64,000 nt of DNA from Erinaceus europaeus (lineage: Eukaryota > Chordata > Mammalia > Eulipotyphla > Erinaceidae). The stretch's first letter is position 1; the number at the start of each line of letters is the position of its first letter. Positions 46,296-58,656 of this stretch are shown here, one piece after another. The DNA is taken from positions 64,257,353 through 64,321,352 of the forward strand of contig NC_080175.1 of NCBI RefSeq assembly GCF_950295315.1, in the 5' to 3' direction. A program made the position numbers and the translations under genes. The notes beneath the pieces are model-generated. The model saw only the letters and a list, made by a program, of their open reading frames with translations. It made no database searches and was not told the DNA's origin.

Positions 46296-47402
46296 AAACT
46301 ATCAAATACTTAGAGGAAAATATTGGCAGAACTCTTTCCCATCTAAATTTTAAAGGTATCTTCAATTAAGTGAATATAGTTGCAAAAAAATTAAAAAGTT
46401 AAACAATAAACACAAAATTGAACTTGGACCGGGTCTAGTGTATTGCACCAAAGTAAATAACTCTAGTTAGAAGGGAAGGAGTGTTCAGATCCTGGAACTT
46501 GATGGGAGAGAGGGTATGGACAGAATATTCACCAAAGAAGACATCTAAAAGGACAACAAACATATGAAAAAATCTTCCAAGCCATTGATTGTCAGAGAAA
46601 TGCAAATAAAGACAACAATGAGATACCACTTCACTCCTGTGAGAATGTAATATATCAGAAAAGATAGCAAACATAAATGCTGGAGAGACTGTAGGTTTGA
46701 AGGAGCCCTCTTGCACTGTTAGGTATGTAAATTGGTTCAATCCCTGTGGAGTGCAGTCTGGAGAACTTTCACAAGACTAAAAGTGGACCTACCCCATAGC
46801 TCTGCAATTCCTCTCCTGGGGATATATCCTAAGGAACCAAACATACTCATCCAAAAAGAATCTGTGTATACCTATATTCATAGTGGCATAATTTGTAATA
46901 TCCAAAATCTGGTAGCATCTTAGGTCCAACAACAGTAAGTTGTAGTATATATACACAATGGAATACTATTCTGTTATTAAAAATAGTGATTTCACCCTCT
47001 TTACCTCATCCTGGACTTGGCTTGAAGGAATATGTTAAGTGAGATAAGCTAGAAAGAGAAGGATAAGTATGGGATAATCCCACTTATACAATATGTGTTT
47101 ATATAATAAACTTATATTGTAATATAACTTATAAGTTATATTATACAATATAAGTTAAACAATAAGAACAGAAGGTAAAACACAAAGTAGAGCTTGGACC
47201 TGATTTGGTGTACTATACCAAAGTAAAAGACTTGGGCAGGGAGTAAGGGTGGGGGCTTGGTTTCAGGTCCTGGAACATGATGGTGGAGGAGGATCTAGAT
47301 GGGGGATAAGGTTAGAGTATTATGCAGAAAACTGAAAAACATGACACATGTACCAACTACTGCATGTTACTGTCACCTATAATCCATCAATCCCCCCAAT
47401 AA

Positions 47403-47472
47403 AGAAAAAGAAAGAAAGAAAGAAAGGAAGGAAGGAAGGAAGGAAGGAAGGAAGGAAGGAAGGAAGGAAGGA
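47403..47472. repeat. (GAAA)n(GGAA)n tail repeat
   Basis: Simple-repeat expansion grown from the A-rich tail of the preceding L1: about five GAAA units then about eleven GGAA units. Confidence 0.93.
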
Positions 47473-47474
47473 AT

Positions 47475-47840
47475 GGAAAAAGTGCTTTATCAGATAAGCT
47501 CTCTCCTGGTCTGAGAACATTCACAGATATCAATACTAGATTAAGATTTCTGTTTGGTCTGAGAAAAAAATATGATTTTTGACTCATAACTATATAATTA
47601 ATATTTCCTAAATGTTAAGATTTCCTATTTTGGCAATACTGATATTTAAAGCATGCTGTGGTTTACTAAGAGACATTGATAAGGTCTGGACATTCTGACT
47701 GCATTCAGTCTTTGACAGCTTTTGTCACTCTATACACCACTCTAACTTGCTCTAATTTTTCACCTTACCTATCCCCTCCCTCTATAAAAACCTACTTTGA
47801 AAATGGTCAGTGCTTAGAACATGTAATACATAATAAGTTA
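47475..47840. other. No feature seen
   Basis: No gene or repeat recognised. Confidence 0.5.
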
Positions 47841-47842
47841 TG

Positions 47843-47975
47843 GGGTGGGGGCAGAAAACATAATGGTTTTGCAAAGAGAATTTCATGCCTGGTGCTCCAA
47901 AGTCCCAGGTTCAACCCCCTATACCACCACAAACTAGAGCTGAGCACTGATGTGGTTAAAAAAAAAAAGTAAAAT
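47843..47975 (+). repeat. SINE, family C
   Basis: GGCAGAAAACATAATGG to TAGAGCTGAGCACTGATG, then an A-rich tail. Confidence 0.9.
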
Positions 47976-48084
47976 AAAATAAAATGAAAAGGAATATAAA
48001 TACTTTTTTTTTCATATTTTGCAACTGCATTTCATTTCCCTGCTGTTGGAAAACCCTAACATTTCCATTCCAATGATTTATCTT

Positions 48085-48286
48085 TCTTTTTATTTATTTA
48101 TTTATTTTCCCTTTTGTTACCCTTGTTTTTTTTTATTGTTGTTATTGATGTCGTCATTGTTTGATAGGATAGAGAGAAGTGAGAGAGGAGGGGAAGACAG
48201 AGAGAAGCAGAGAAAGATAGACACCTACAGACCTGCCTCACCACTTGTGAAGCGATCCCCTGAATGTGGGGAGCCGGAGGCTCCAC
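48085..48286 (-). repeat. SINE, family A, 5'-truncated
   Basis: Reverse A element ending early in the head at GGAGGCTCCAC. Perfect 15-bp target duplication CCAATGATTTATCTT (48070-48084 and 48287-48301). Confidence 0.96.
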
Positions 48287-48339
48287 CCAATGATTTATCT
48301 TAAATCATCTTAAGAAACATACATTTTTTTTCTATTTTC

Positions 48340-48665
48340 CCCTAGCTGATGCATACATACCTCTGTTCACCCTACCTCATGTGCCCTGGTTTTTATATTG
48401 GATATATAACTTTGCCCAGAGGTGTGCCACACAAAATGGAACTTAGAAGTACTATGAACTAAAAAAGGTTTCACCCAAGTATTGGAGCTAGATGGTTGAC
48501 ATCCTAGACCTGGCATCTCTGGACACAGTCCTAAGTGAAACATGGCAAGGAGGTGGCACTGGTTACATTGATTTGCTTGACATCAGAAAATGTAATATCA
48601 ATTGGTATGGATCAAAAGTAGTATGAAAGAAATTGAGCAGTACTCCAGAGGTTCCATACATGTCC
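48340..48665 (-). mobile_element. L1 type 1, middle 3' UTR, inverted piece
   Basis: Reverse complement of the segment equivalent to 56520-56860 (ACTATGAACTAAAAAAGG, TTTCACCCAAGTATTGGAGC, CTCTGGACACAGTCCTAAG). Confidence 0.8.
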
Positions 48666-48859
48666 TTACCATAATTCATGTCATTGAATGCTATTTACAA
48701 ATAACTTTATCTTATATACTGATAATACCGGTTGTTTCTGGTCTCCTTGATCTAAGATTATAGGTGATTTAATATTTCAAAAAGACTTATTAAAATGTAT
48801 TCATAATCTGAGCCCATTGTTTTGATTCAGTCAGTTTACTAATTTGAAACCTTAAGTTC

Positions 48860-49555
48860 TTAGATTGAAAAAATACATAGTCAGAACTGAGGTCTATGCA
48901 TTAAAAAACTAGAGACAATCAATACATTTCCCCCTCTTAGTAACTGCAGCAAGCAAGTAGGAAGATCTAAAAATGACAAAATAAAGTACTTAAACAAATA
49001 TTTTCTACTTAGACCTAGATACCTTCCTTACCTACTTCCTATCTCACTTCCCTCAATCACTCTCAGCCTAGCCAGTTAGATAAAGTAAGGTTACAAAAGC
49101 TGCATAAGGGCAAGAACCTGCCTTACGTTAATGATGATCCTTTTGGTCACTACCAGGCCATCCCATCATCCAGAGTCCTAGTCAGGGAATTCTGGGATTC
49201 CCACACGGACATGCTGGACCCAAATCTCTAACAGATCCCTCTCTCTACCGTCACTGGTCATCTCAATCGGGAACAGCATCATAAACCTTCTTGTGGGCAA
49301 GACAGAAATAGGCGGGGTTTATGTATTGACCTGTTAATGTCCTTTTCCAGTGGAGAAGCAATGACAAAAGCCAGACCTCCTACCTTCTGCACCCCATAGA
49401 GATCTTTGATCTATATTACTAGAGGGATAAAAGAACAGGAAAGCTTCCAAATGGAAGGGATGGAATGTGAAACCTTGGTGGCAGGAATTGTGTGGATCTT
49501 TTATCCCTGTCCTTTGTGAATCATTATTAAACCCCTAGTAAAATGAATTTTAGAA
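48860..49555 (+). mobile_element. L1 type 1, distal 3' UTR
   Basis: A start-of-UTR-like piece (48865-48960) is joined to the distal UTR from ACTTAGACCTAGATACC through GGTTTATGTATTGACCTG and CCAGACCTCCTACCTTCTGC to GGAATTGTGTGGATCTTTTA. The missing middle is the piece found inverted at 48340-48665. Confidence 0.8.
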
Positions 49556-49574
49556 AGAAATATACATTGTAATA

Positions 49575-49775
49575 TTAAATGACTCTTGTGTTGATTATTG
49601 GACAGACAGAGAGAAACTGGGATGAGAGGTAGAGAGAGGAAGAAATAGACATCTACAGTCCTACTTCACCACTTGTGAAGCTTTCCCCATGCAGGTGGGG
49701 ATTAGAGGCTTGAACCTGGGTCCTTACTCACTGTAATGTGAGTGCTTAACCAGATGTGCCATTGCCTGACCCCAT
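49575..49775 (-). repeat. SINE, family B
   Basis: Reverse B: GTGTTGATTATTGGACAGAC, CCTACTTCACCACTTGTG, CTTAACCAGATGTGCCATTG. Confidence 0.88.
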
Positions 49776-49924
49776 TGTGATATATATTGTATAATATACT
49801 TACAGTAATTTCTGTCAGCATCATGCACTTAAATACAAAAATAAATTTTATTTTTGTACTTTGTTGTGCTTATCTTACTCCTCCTATTAGACTGTAGACA
49901 TGGACCAAGTCTTTAAATTCTGTA

Positions 49925-50215
49925 AAGAGTGAACTGGACACAGTGGGATAAATGGTGGTGAACCCAGTAGAGTGCAAGCATTAATGTGCTCCAGAACCAG
50001 GTTCAAGTTGAAAGTCCACAGTGGTTTGGGGGAAACTAGTGAAACAGCATTATAGTTCCCTCTCCTTTTCTCTGCCTCTCTTTTTCCTCTCTCTTCCCTT
50101 TTTCCTCATCTCTTAACTCTATCAAAACAAAGTGAAAGGAACAGGAAAAGAATATGGATCAGTGTGTGGCACTGAGCTGCAATGATAACTCTGGTGACAA
50201 AAAAATAAAAAGTGA
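49925..50215 (+). repeat. SINE, old B/A'-like copy
   Basis: GATAAATGGTGGTGAACCC, CCAGGTTCAAGTTGAAAG, a long C/T body, then GTGGCACTGAGCTGCAATGA and an A-rich end. Confidence 0.7.
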
Positions 50216-50219
50216 GAGA

Positions 50220-50780
50220 AATAAGACTGGAGAGAATATTATTTCTCAAACTCCAGAAATGAATGGAAATTATATACCTGCATCTTAGAGAATTCATGCA
50301 GTGCTGAAAATATGTTGTGTTAATATTTTTACTTGCTGGAAAAAAGAAGCTATTTTGGACAAAAGCAATTTAAAGAAGATTATGGAGGGGGAAAAACTAT
50401 ATCTACTCCATCACATAAAGGTTTTAACCACTCATTGCCTGTCTGTATGATGTCTGATGGCATGAATCATAGCTCTATCTCAAGGACTACAAGCAGGAAG
50501 CAGTTCAGTTTGCAACCTAATGTGACTTTACTGAAATGCTAATGTCACTGAACCTGTCAGATTTAACATCAAGTCTTGTCATTGTCTCAGGAGCAATGAG
50601 TTACTTTTTTTGATTGATCGGCATAGTTGTCAACTGTTTGACATCACTCAGTTCTTCATTGGGCTTTGAATGAATTCCTGGCTATCAATCAACACACACA
50701 TATATATGCTTATTTCTAGAAATTTTCAGTAATTTAACATTACTGAATCTCTTGTAATTTAAGCCAAGTGTATCGACTTT
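50220..50780. other. No feature seen
   Basis: No recognised repeat or gene; the 69-codon frame at 50333-50542 is not protein-family-like. Confidence 0.45.
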
Positions 50781-50784
50781 AAAA

Positions 50785-51896
50785 ACATATCATTTGAGAG
50801 AGTCCGCATATCAAATACACAGCCTATATATTAAAAAGACTCAGTCTGTGTTTTAAAAACTTCGAGACATACAATTAATCTTCCCCCTCTCATATTAATT
50901 AACTAGTGATTTATATGACTACACTTTACTAGGAGTCTACATAAACCAAGTAGATCAGAAGCAACCAGTGGCACAGCTATATAAGACACTAGGTACCATA
51001 CAGCAAACCCTAATAAAAGGACTTTTCAAAGTTAACCCAATTACCAAATAATGTGATGATAACATTAACTATCCATTGTCTTTTTGAACCCTAAGACAGC
51101 AGGAACCTCACATCTCCACTATAGAGCCCTACTTCCCCCAGTCCTGGAACCTTAGGATAGAGTCCACTTTCCCGCATGCCTCTCCCAATCCATATCAAAT
51201 AATATTGCATCTGCCAATCACAACCTAATCAATGCAACAACTGCCACCTCAACATGTTTCAGCTCAGACTGTGTCCAGAGACTTCACGTGTGGAATGAAA
51301 ACCCTTCAGCTTCATTACTTGGTGAGACCTTTCCTTTCACAGTATTCTCTAATTCCATCCCAGGTGGATCACTTTCTAACAAAGTCCCAAAACCTAGATA
51401 TAGACCAGGTTCTGTGAGAGAGAGCATATGTTCACACGTATCCATAAACTACTGCAAAATATATACCTACATGCAGAAGTACACTAGGGTTTGCAGTGAG
51501 TACCCCCCTAACACTTCCTCTCCACTATTCCAACCTTTTGGTCCATGATTGCTCAACAATTTGTTTGGCTTTGTATGTTAACTCTCTTTTCAGCCACCAG
51601 GTTCCACATGCCATCAGGATGCTGGCCAGGCTTCCCTGGACTGAAGACCCCATCAATGTGTCCTGGAGCTCTGCTTCCCCAGAGACATACCCTACTAGGG
51701 AAAGAGAGAGGCAGACTGGGAGTATGGACCGACCAGTCAACGTCCATGTTCAGCGGGGAAGCAATTACGGAAGCCAGACCTTCCACCTTCTGCAACCCAC
51801 AATGATCCTGTGTCCATGCTCCCAGAGGGCTAGAGAATGGGAAAGCTATCAGGGGAGGGGATGGGATATGGAGATTGGATTGGGTGGTGGGAATTG
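50785..51896 (+). mobile_element. L1 type 1, 3' UTR only (1.1 kb)
   Basis: Collinear with 56280-56880 and then 57620-58000 of the larger copy: AGAAGCAACCAGTGGCACAG, ATATTGCATCTGCCAATCAC, CATTACTTGGTGAGACC, GCTCAACAATTTGTTTGGCT, TCCAGACCTTCCACC-like blocks. A part of the UTR present in other copies is missing at about 51515, either deletion or subfamily variation. It ends abruptly at the SINE. Confidence 0.88.
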
Positions 51897-52180
51897 TTAA
51901 GCGGGTTAAGTGCATGTGGCGCCAAGTGCAAGGACAGGTTTAAGTATTTGGTTCGAGCCCCTGACTTTCCACTTGCAGAGGAGTTGCTTCACAAGTGGTG
52001 AAGCAGGTCTGCCAGGTGTCTTTCGCTCACCCATCTGTTCTCCCCTCCTCTCTCCATTTATCTTTGTCCTATCCAACAACAATGGCATCAGAAACAACAA
52101 TAATAATAACTACAACTACAATTAAAAGAAACAAGGACAAAAGAAGGGAAAATAAAATATAATAAAATTTTTTTTTAAAA
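51897..52180 (+). repeat. SINE, family A, 5'-truncated
   Basis: It begins inside the head (AAGCGGGTTAAGTGCATG) directly on the L1 3' UTR and keeps the body and an A-rich tail. Confidence 0.92.
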
Positions 52181-52189
52181 AGTATCATA

Positions 52190-53375
52190 GAAACTAGCCT
52201 GTTACTTCTGTGCAATAATAGATGTTAGAGATTTGACTCAACATATTGATATCCTAAAGACACATTTGTTTATATCTTTCATACTTATGATTCTTAAATG
52301 TATTTTATATCTGAACATGGTGCTATTTTAATTTATTGCAAAACAAGAACTTATTGCAGAAAACAGATAAATAGGCATCAAACTTTCAAAAATGATCTGC
52401 TGATTACTAATATAATCCTATTTTAGTTTAAGATGTCAAGGAAATACATAACACAAACTCTATATGTTGAAATACTGGACTACTTAATTGATTTAGTTTT
52501 TATTTCACTGCATGTAGATGAACATTTTATGGCTTTAATTATCTTGATTTGTAATTGATAAGTAAAACATATTTTGTAATAAACAAAATCAATGAAGTTA
52601 GAAGTAAGTGCAAAAACTATGTTTTTTACTACTTAAATCTCTAAGTCCTCCATCTCATTTTTAATACAGTAGCTTTTGATATATTGTATTTCTTTGGCAC
52701 TTACTCATAATAAAAACATATGAGAAAAATTAAATATTGATGTTCACAGTAGGATAGTTGCAATATTTCATAGGGTTTTTACCAAATAAGCAATATTTCT
52801 ATTTCTAGGTCATTCTGTGTTGATGAAAGATTATTTTTCATTTCACTGCAAGAGAAATCAGAAAAGTCTTTTTAAACTATATTTAGCTGTCATGGAACTA
52901 TTTAATTTTTTTTTTAGAAGTAAAGACATAAAATCCAATAGAATTGTTGGCAAAAAAACTTTTTTCATTGTGAAAAATATGATGATCTCTATGTTTTAAA
53001 ACAAGTCCTGTTGTGTTTTTGTAACAAGATTGTATTCTACTTGACATATTTAGAAATTTTTGTTATGGAATATATTGAGTTATTGTTTAGTAATAAATTC
53101 ATCTTTGTAGTATAATGTAAAATTTAAAAATTCACTTGCATAAATACATATATCTTATGAATGTATTATAATTGATCATATATAAGCACATAAGTTATTG
53201 TATGACTCAATAACTCACAATTATAATTTATTTATTTTATTTTTTATTTTATGTATCACATTTTATTATGTTATAAAATATCATCATTATCTTTAGCACA
53301 GCTGTTAATTATATTTATTTATTCATTTTTTGCATGTTTGGTGTTTATCTCTTTTAAATATTTTAGTTTTATTTA
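52190..53375. other. AT-rich DNA, no feature seen
   Basis: 1.2 kb of very AT-rich sequence without recognised repeats or genes. Confidence 0.55.
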
Positions 53376-53384
53376 TTTATAAAA

Positions 53385-53715
53385 TAAAAATAGAAAATAT
53401 CAACAAAACTATAGAATAAGAGGGGTGAAATTCCATACATTCCCACCACCAGAGTTTCATATCCCATCCCTTCCATTGGAAGCTTTCTGATCCTTTATCT
53501 CTCTGGAAGTATGAACCAGGGTCATTATGGGGTGCAGAAGGTGGGAGGTATGCATTCTGTAATTTTTCTCCACTGAACATGGGCATACACACTCCCATAT
53601 TGTCCCTATCTTCCCTTACTGAGGCAGGGCTCTGGAGAGGTAGGGTTCCAGGGTACACTAGTGAGGTCCTTTGTCCAGGGGGGGTCAGGCTGGCATCATG
53701 GTAGCATCTGCAACT
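53385..53715 (-). mobile_element. L1 type 1, 3' end only
   Basis: Reverse terminal UTR: ACTATAGAATAAGAGGGG, CATTCCCACCACCAGAG, TCTGGAAGTATGAACCAGGG, GGTCAGGCTGGCATCATG. Confidence 0.88.
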
Positions 53716-53829
53716 TGGTGTTTGGAACTTGTATTCCTTTGTTCCCTCCTTTTTCTTTTTCTCTTTCTTTTCTTTTTCTTTTCTCTTTTTGAGCTGCACT
53801 CTCCCTCTTCTTTCTCCCTTCTTGTAGGA

Positions 53830-54640
53830 CCTGGTTCAGTAGTTGCTGTAAGGTGGGATTGATTGTGCTAAATTCCTTTAGTTATTGAATATTGGATAAA
53901 TCATTTATTTCTCCCTTATATTTGAAGGATAATTTTGCAGGATACAATATTTGTGGCTGGAATTCCCTCTTCTATAGAACTTTGAATATGTCATTCTCTC
54001 CTTACCTCTAGAGTTTGTGAAGATAAATTTGATGAAAATATTATATCTATGTCTTTGTATGTAACTTCTTTCCTTCCCCCTAGCAGCCAACATTTTTTTC
54101 CTTGTTGTTGACTTTTGATAGTTTTACAAAAATGTGCCTTGGTGTTGGTTTATTGTATTTATAAATATGGGTGATTGTTCTTCTTTTGAATGAGAATGTT
54201 CCCATGGTTTCCTAAGTAAGGGAAGTTCTTAGCTAAAATTGCTCTGAAAATGGACTCTGGGCCTTTGGTCCTGTCTTCCTGCTCAGATATATCTATTACT
54301 CTTATAGTCGATCTTTTGATGGAGTCTACAATTTCACATAGAGTTGCTTCAGTCTTTCTGAACCATTTCTCTCCCTCATCTTTGAATTGAAAAGTGAGCT
54401 AGCAGTATTCCAGACTGGAGATGATATCATCTGAATGTATAAATCTACTTCCTAAGCCATATACCTGGGCATGGATTGCAGTTAGAGAGTCTTTTATTCC
54501 ATGAAGTTTTGTTTGATTTTTTTCTTTCATGCTTCCTAACTGCTTAGTGAGTTATGACTGAATTTCTTCTTCAATATTTGAAGATTCTTAGTTAACTATT
54601 TTACAATTTCCTTTCTTGTGTGTTTTAATTCCATACTAAC
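53830..54640 (-). mobile_element. L1 ORF1 region, reverse
   Basis: Reverse complement of the ORF1 RRM/C-terminal region and the ORF1-ORF2 spacer. TTTTGCAGGATACAATATTTG, CTTTTGATAGTTTTACAA and CAATATTTGAAGATTCTTAG correspond to the inverse of blocks at 44900-45350. It is a separate L1 fragment or a deleted copy together with 53385-53715. Confidence 0.7.
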
Positions 54641-54659
54641 ATATTTATTTATTTATTTA

Positions 54660-54785
54660 TTTATTTTAAACCAGATCACTGTTCAGCCCTGGCTTATGGT
54701 GGTACAGGGGATTGAACCTGGGATTTTGAAGCCTCAGGCATGAAAGTCTGTTTGCATAACCATTATGCTATTTACCCTCTGCCCT
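54660..54785 (-). repeat. SINE, family C
   Basis: A (TTTA)n end, ACCAGATCACTGTTCAGCCC, GGGGATTGAACCTGGGAT and GCATAACCATTATGCTATTT. Confidence 0.92.
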
Positions 54786-54787
54786 AC

Positions 54788-55985
54788 TAACATGCTCTTC
54801 ATCATCATCAAAACAGCCTGGCTTTGGAACAAAAATAGGCACATAGACCAATGGGACATAACTGAAAGCCCAGAACTAAATACCCACACCTGTGGACATC
54901 TAATCTTTGGTAAAGGGACCCAAAATATTAAATAGAAGAAGGAAGCTCTCCTCAATAAATGGTGCTGGGAAAACTGGGTTGAAACATTCAGAAGAATGAA
55001 ACTGAACCACCTTATCTCACCAGAAACAAAAATCAGCTCCAAATGGATCAAGGACATGGATGTTAGACTCGGAACTATTAGATACTAAAAGGAAAACATT
55101 GGTGGAAATTTTTCCCACCTAAACCTCAAGGACATCTTCGATGATACAAACCTAATTGCAAGGAAGACTAAATCAGAAACACACCAGTGGGACGACATCA
55201 AATTGAAAAGCTTCTGCACAGCCAAAGAAACTATCATACAAACAATGAGACACCTCAAAGTATAGGAGAGGATCTTCACATGCCAAATAACAGACAAAAG
55301 ACTAATAACCAAAATATACAAAGAGCTCAGCAAAATTAGCAACAAAAAAGCAAATGATCCCATCCAAAAATGGGCAAAGGATATGAACAGGACATTCACT
55401 ACAGAAGATATCCAAAAACCTAGAAAAAACATGAAAAATTGCCCCAGGTCACAGATTGTAGGAGAAATGCAAATAAGACAACATTGAGATATCACCTCAC
55501 CTCTGTGAGAATGACATACATAAAAAAGGACAGCAGCAACAAATTCTAGAGAGGCTGGGGGGAGAAAGGAACCCTTCTGCACTGCTGGTGGGAATTTAAA
55601 TTGGTCCAACCTCCATGTAGGGGAGTCTGGAAAACTCTCACAAGACTACACATGGACCTTCCATAAGACCCAGTAATTCCTCTCCTAGGGATATACTCAA
55701 AGGACTCCATAACATCCAACCAAAAATATATGTGTACACTTATTTTCATAGCAGCACAATTTGTAACAGCTAAAACCTGGAAACAACCCAGGTGCCCAAC
55801 AACAGATGAGTGGCTGAGAAAGTTGTGGTATATATACACAATGGAATACTACACAGCTATGAAGAACAATTAACCCACCTTCTCTGACCCATCTTGAATG
55901 GAGCTAGAAGGAATTATGTTAAATAAGATAAATCAGAGAGATAAAGACAAGTATGGGATGATCCCAATCATAAACAGAAGTTGAG
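54788..55985 (+). pseudogene. L1 ORF2 C-terminal remnant
   Basis: The C-terminal part of ORF2, after the reverse transcriptase core, ending near the PKYGMIPIIN-like segment. Several stop codons (for example TAG in the region of 55264) and frameshifts. It encodes nothing functional. Confidence 0.85.
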
Positions 55986-58050
55986 AAAGAAGAACAGAAA
56001 GGGAAATTCAAAGGAGGATTTGGCTAAATTTGTGGTAGGGAACCAAAATAAAAACCCTGGGTTGAGAGTGAGGATGGATGTTTGGATTCATGGGACTGGG
56101 GCTGGGGGTATGGGCTGGGACACAGTCTTTTGGTGGCGAGAATGGTGTTTATGTACACTCTTATCAATATGTAGTCATATAAGTTACTATTTAATTAATA
56201 TGAGAAGAGGAAGATTGATTGAATGTCTCAAACTTTTTAATGCACAGACCACAGGCTAAGTCTTCAAAATGTTGACTCTCTTCAAAGCTTAGAACAGGGA
56301 GAACAGAAGCAACCAGTGGCATATCTATATATAAATAATGTCAAAGGACATAAATTATGGTGATGTTGTATATGATACAGCAAATTCTAACAAAGGAATT
56401 TCTCATAGTTAAGCCAATTGCCAAATAATGTGATTATAGTGATAACAGTTGATTGCCTTCTTAAGTGCAGGAACAGCAGGAATCTCCCAGTTCCTCTATA
56501 GAGTCTATATTTCCCAAATCCTGGAACCTCTATGGTGAGTCTCACTTTCCTGCATGCTTTTCTCAATTCATACCAAATGATATTGCATCTGCTGATCCCA
56601 ACCTAATCAACACAAAGAGTACCACCTAGGTATACTTCACTTCAGTCTGTGTCCAGAGACATCAGGGACTGACTGTCAACCCTTCAGCCTCATTACTCAG
56701 GTGAGACCTTTCCCTTAATAGGATTCTCTAATTCCATCCAAGTGGTTCAATTCCTAACAAAGTCCCAAAATATAGATATAGACCGGGTTCCATATGATAG
56801 AGTATATGTTTACATGTATCCATAACTTAGGGCAAAATATATACCTGAAAGCAAAAGTACACAATAGTCTGTAATGAGACAGTATCAAGTTTATAATGAA
56901 ATAGTGTCTACTTAGACTTAGATACCCTCCTCGCCTATACTTCCTTCACTCACTCCCAAGTTATCCTTATCAAAGCAAGCACTGCAAAATCTGAATAAGG
57001 GCAAGAGACTGTCATACTCTTTAATCACTATCAGGCAACTCATCAGCTGTGGCCCTATTCGGGGAGTCCTGAGATTCCCAAACAGACATCATGGGCCTAG
57101 TCCTTGAATAAATCCCTCTCTCAATTGTTACCGGTCATCTCTATCAGGAACAACAAAACAGCCCACTCTGTGGGCCCCCATAGGACCTTGCCCCCAACTT
57201 GGATCAACAATGGTAGAGTATGTTCCATCCTTAGACCGGAGGCTTGACAACATACTCTATACTACACCTGAGTAAGATGGGTTTAGATATTGGGGAAGCT
57301 TGGAATGTTCCTACTCATGACCACAGAATGTGAGCTCAGATCTACGCAGATCTATGCAGAGGTCACATAGGCTCTTAAGCTGAATATGGGCCCCAAATCA
57401 GTGGTGTTTACAGTCAACAATATTTATATAATGTTCCCATATTTGGGAGATACTCTCTTCCCATGTTTTTTCCAGCCATGACATAATTTCCCCAGACAAT
57501 AACTTGGATCCACATCATGCTCAGGGAAAATAAATAAATAAACAAATAAAATAGTATAGCCACAGGCCCTTTGGAATATAACTAAAATATGCCTCCTAGC
57601 TATCTACAAAATGGAGACCCCCCAGCTCTTCATCTGCACTACTCCAGCCTTTAAGTTCATGATTAGTCAATAACTTGTTTGGCTTTATATGTTCACTCTA
57701 TTTTCAGCCACCAGGTTGTAGATGCTAGCATGATGCCAACCAGACTTTCCTGGATAGATAACCCCACCGATATGTCCTGGAGCTCCAAGTCCCTAGAACT
57801 CCACCCACTAGGGAAAGAGAGAGGCAGGTTGGGAGTATGGATTGACCTGTCAGTGCCCATGTTCAGTGGGGTAGCATTTACAGAAGCCAGACCTTCCATC
57901 TTTTGCACCCCACAATGCCCTTGGGTCCATACTCCCAGATGGATAAAGAATAGGAAAGCTATCTGGGAAGGGGGTTGGTTATGGAGTTCTGGTGGTGTGA
58001 ATTGTGTGGAATTGTACCCCTTTTATCCTATGGTATTGTCAGTGTTTCTT
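54788..58050 (+). mobile_element. L1 type 1, 3.3 kb 5'-truncated copy
   Basis: Begins inside ORF2 (AAAACAGCCTGGCTTTGGAA) and covers its C-terminal third to the conserved MEYYTAM-type segment near 55840. It then has a 3' UTR of about 1.9 kb ending at TGTACCCCTTTTATCCTATG. It is the best reference in the window for the type 1 end. The UTR holds GACCTTTCCCTTAATAGG, GTTTGGCTTTATATGTTC and CCTGGAGCTCCAAGTCCC. ORF2 is frameshifted. Confidence 0.92.
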
Positions 58051-58059
58051 CTTTATAAG

Positions 58060-58425
58060 TGAATTAAAATATCTAAATATTTTATACTATATACTGTTTC
58101 ACATATTTCATAGTAAAACATATTTTATACATTGAGTCAAATAAAATGTGTCTGATGCTACTTATTTTTATCCATTGAATTAGTTGACTCATAATTACAG
58201 GTAATTTAAATCATATTTTGAAGCTATAAAAATATAATTCATAGAAGAAAATTTTGCTACTGGAATCATTATCACAAGTAGGTAGCATCATTAATAATTA
58301 CTGTGTACATGAATTCTTATTTACAGTACTAGTTTTGGGTTAATTGTTAGTTATATTTCAGGAGTGTTTTATGCATCTTGAAAGAAGGATTTAGTTACAC
58401 TATAATAGAATGACACCTTTTAAGT
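58060..58425. other. AT-rich DNA, no feature seen
   Basis: No repeat or gene. Confidence 0.5.
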
Positions 58426-58656
58426 GGTGATGTTTCTTTTTTGGTGGATGTTTTATAGTCAACAGTAAATATAATAGTTTGTACACTCCTATCCTAGTTT
58501 TCCAAATATCACTACAACCCCCACTAGGTCCTCTTCAATCATGTTCTAGGACCTGAACCCTCTCCCCAACCCATCCTCAGAGGCTTTTAATTTGGTTCAA
58601 TACAACAGCTCCAGACCAAGTTCTGCTTAGTGTCTTCTCTTCTGATCTTGTTTTTC

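Larger units (their letters stand above)
43136..47402 (+). mobile_element. L1 with 5' UTR and ORF1, ORF2 mostly deleted
   Basis: Order: a leader of about 1 kb (43136-44119), ORF1 remains (44120-45430), a solo LTR insertion, the start of ORF2 (45830-46295), two fragments of the ORF2 end (46297-46400, 46515-47110) separated by a stray piece of type 2 3' UTR (46405-46510), and a type 2 3' UTR (47160-47402). About 3 kb of ORF2, including the reverse transcriptase core, is absent. Most L1 copies in the window lack a 5' end, so this is the only view of the leader. Inactive. Confidence 0.8.

Noticed and set aside
55085..55609. 174-codon reverse frame, the longest hydrophobic frame in this part
   Set aside because: It is the antisense of the L1 ORF2 C-terminus; the hydrophobic look comes from the complement of A-rich L1 sequence.
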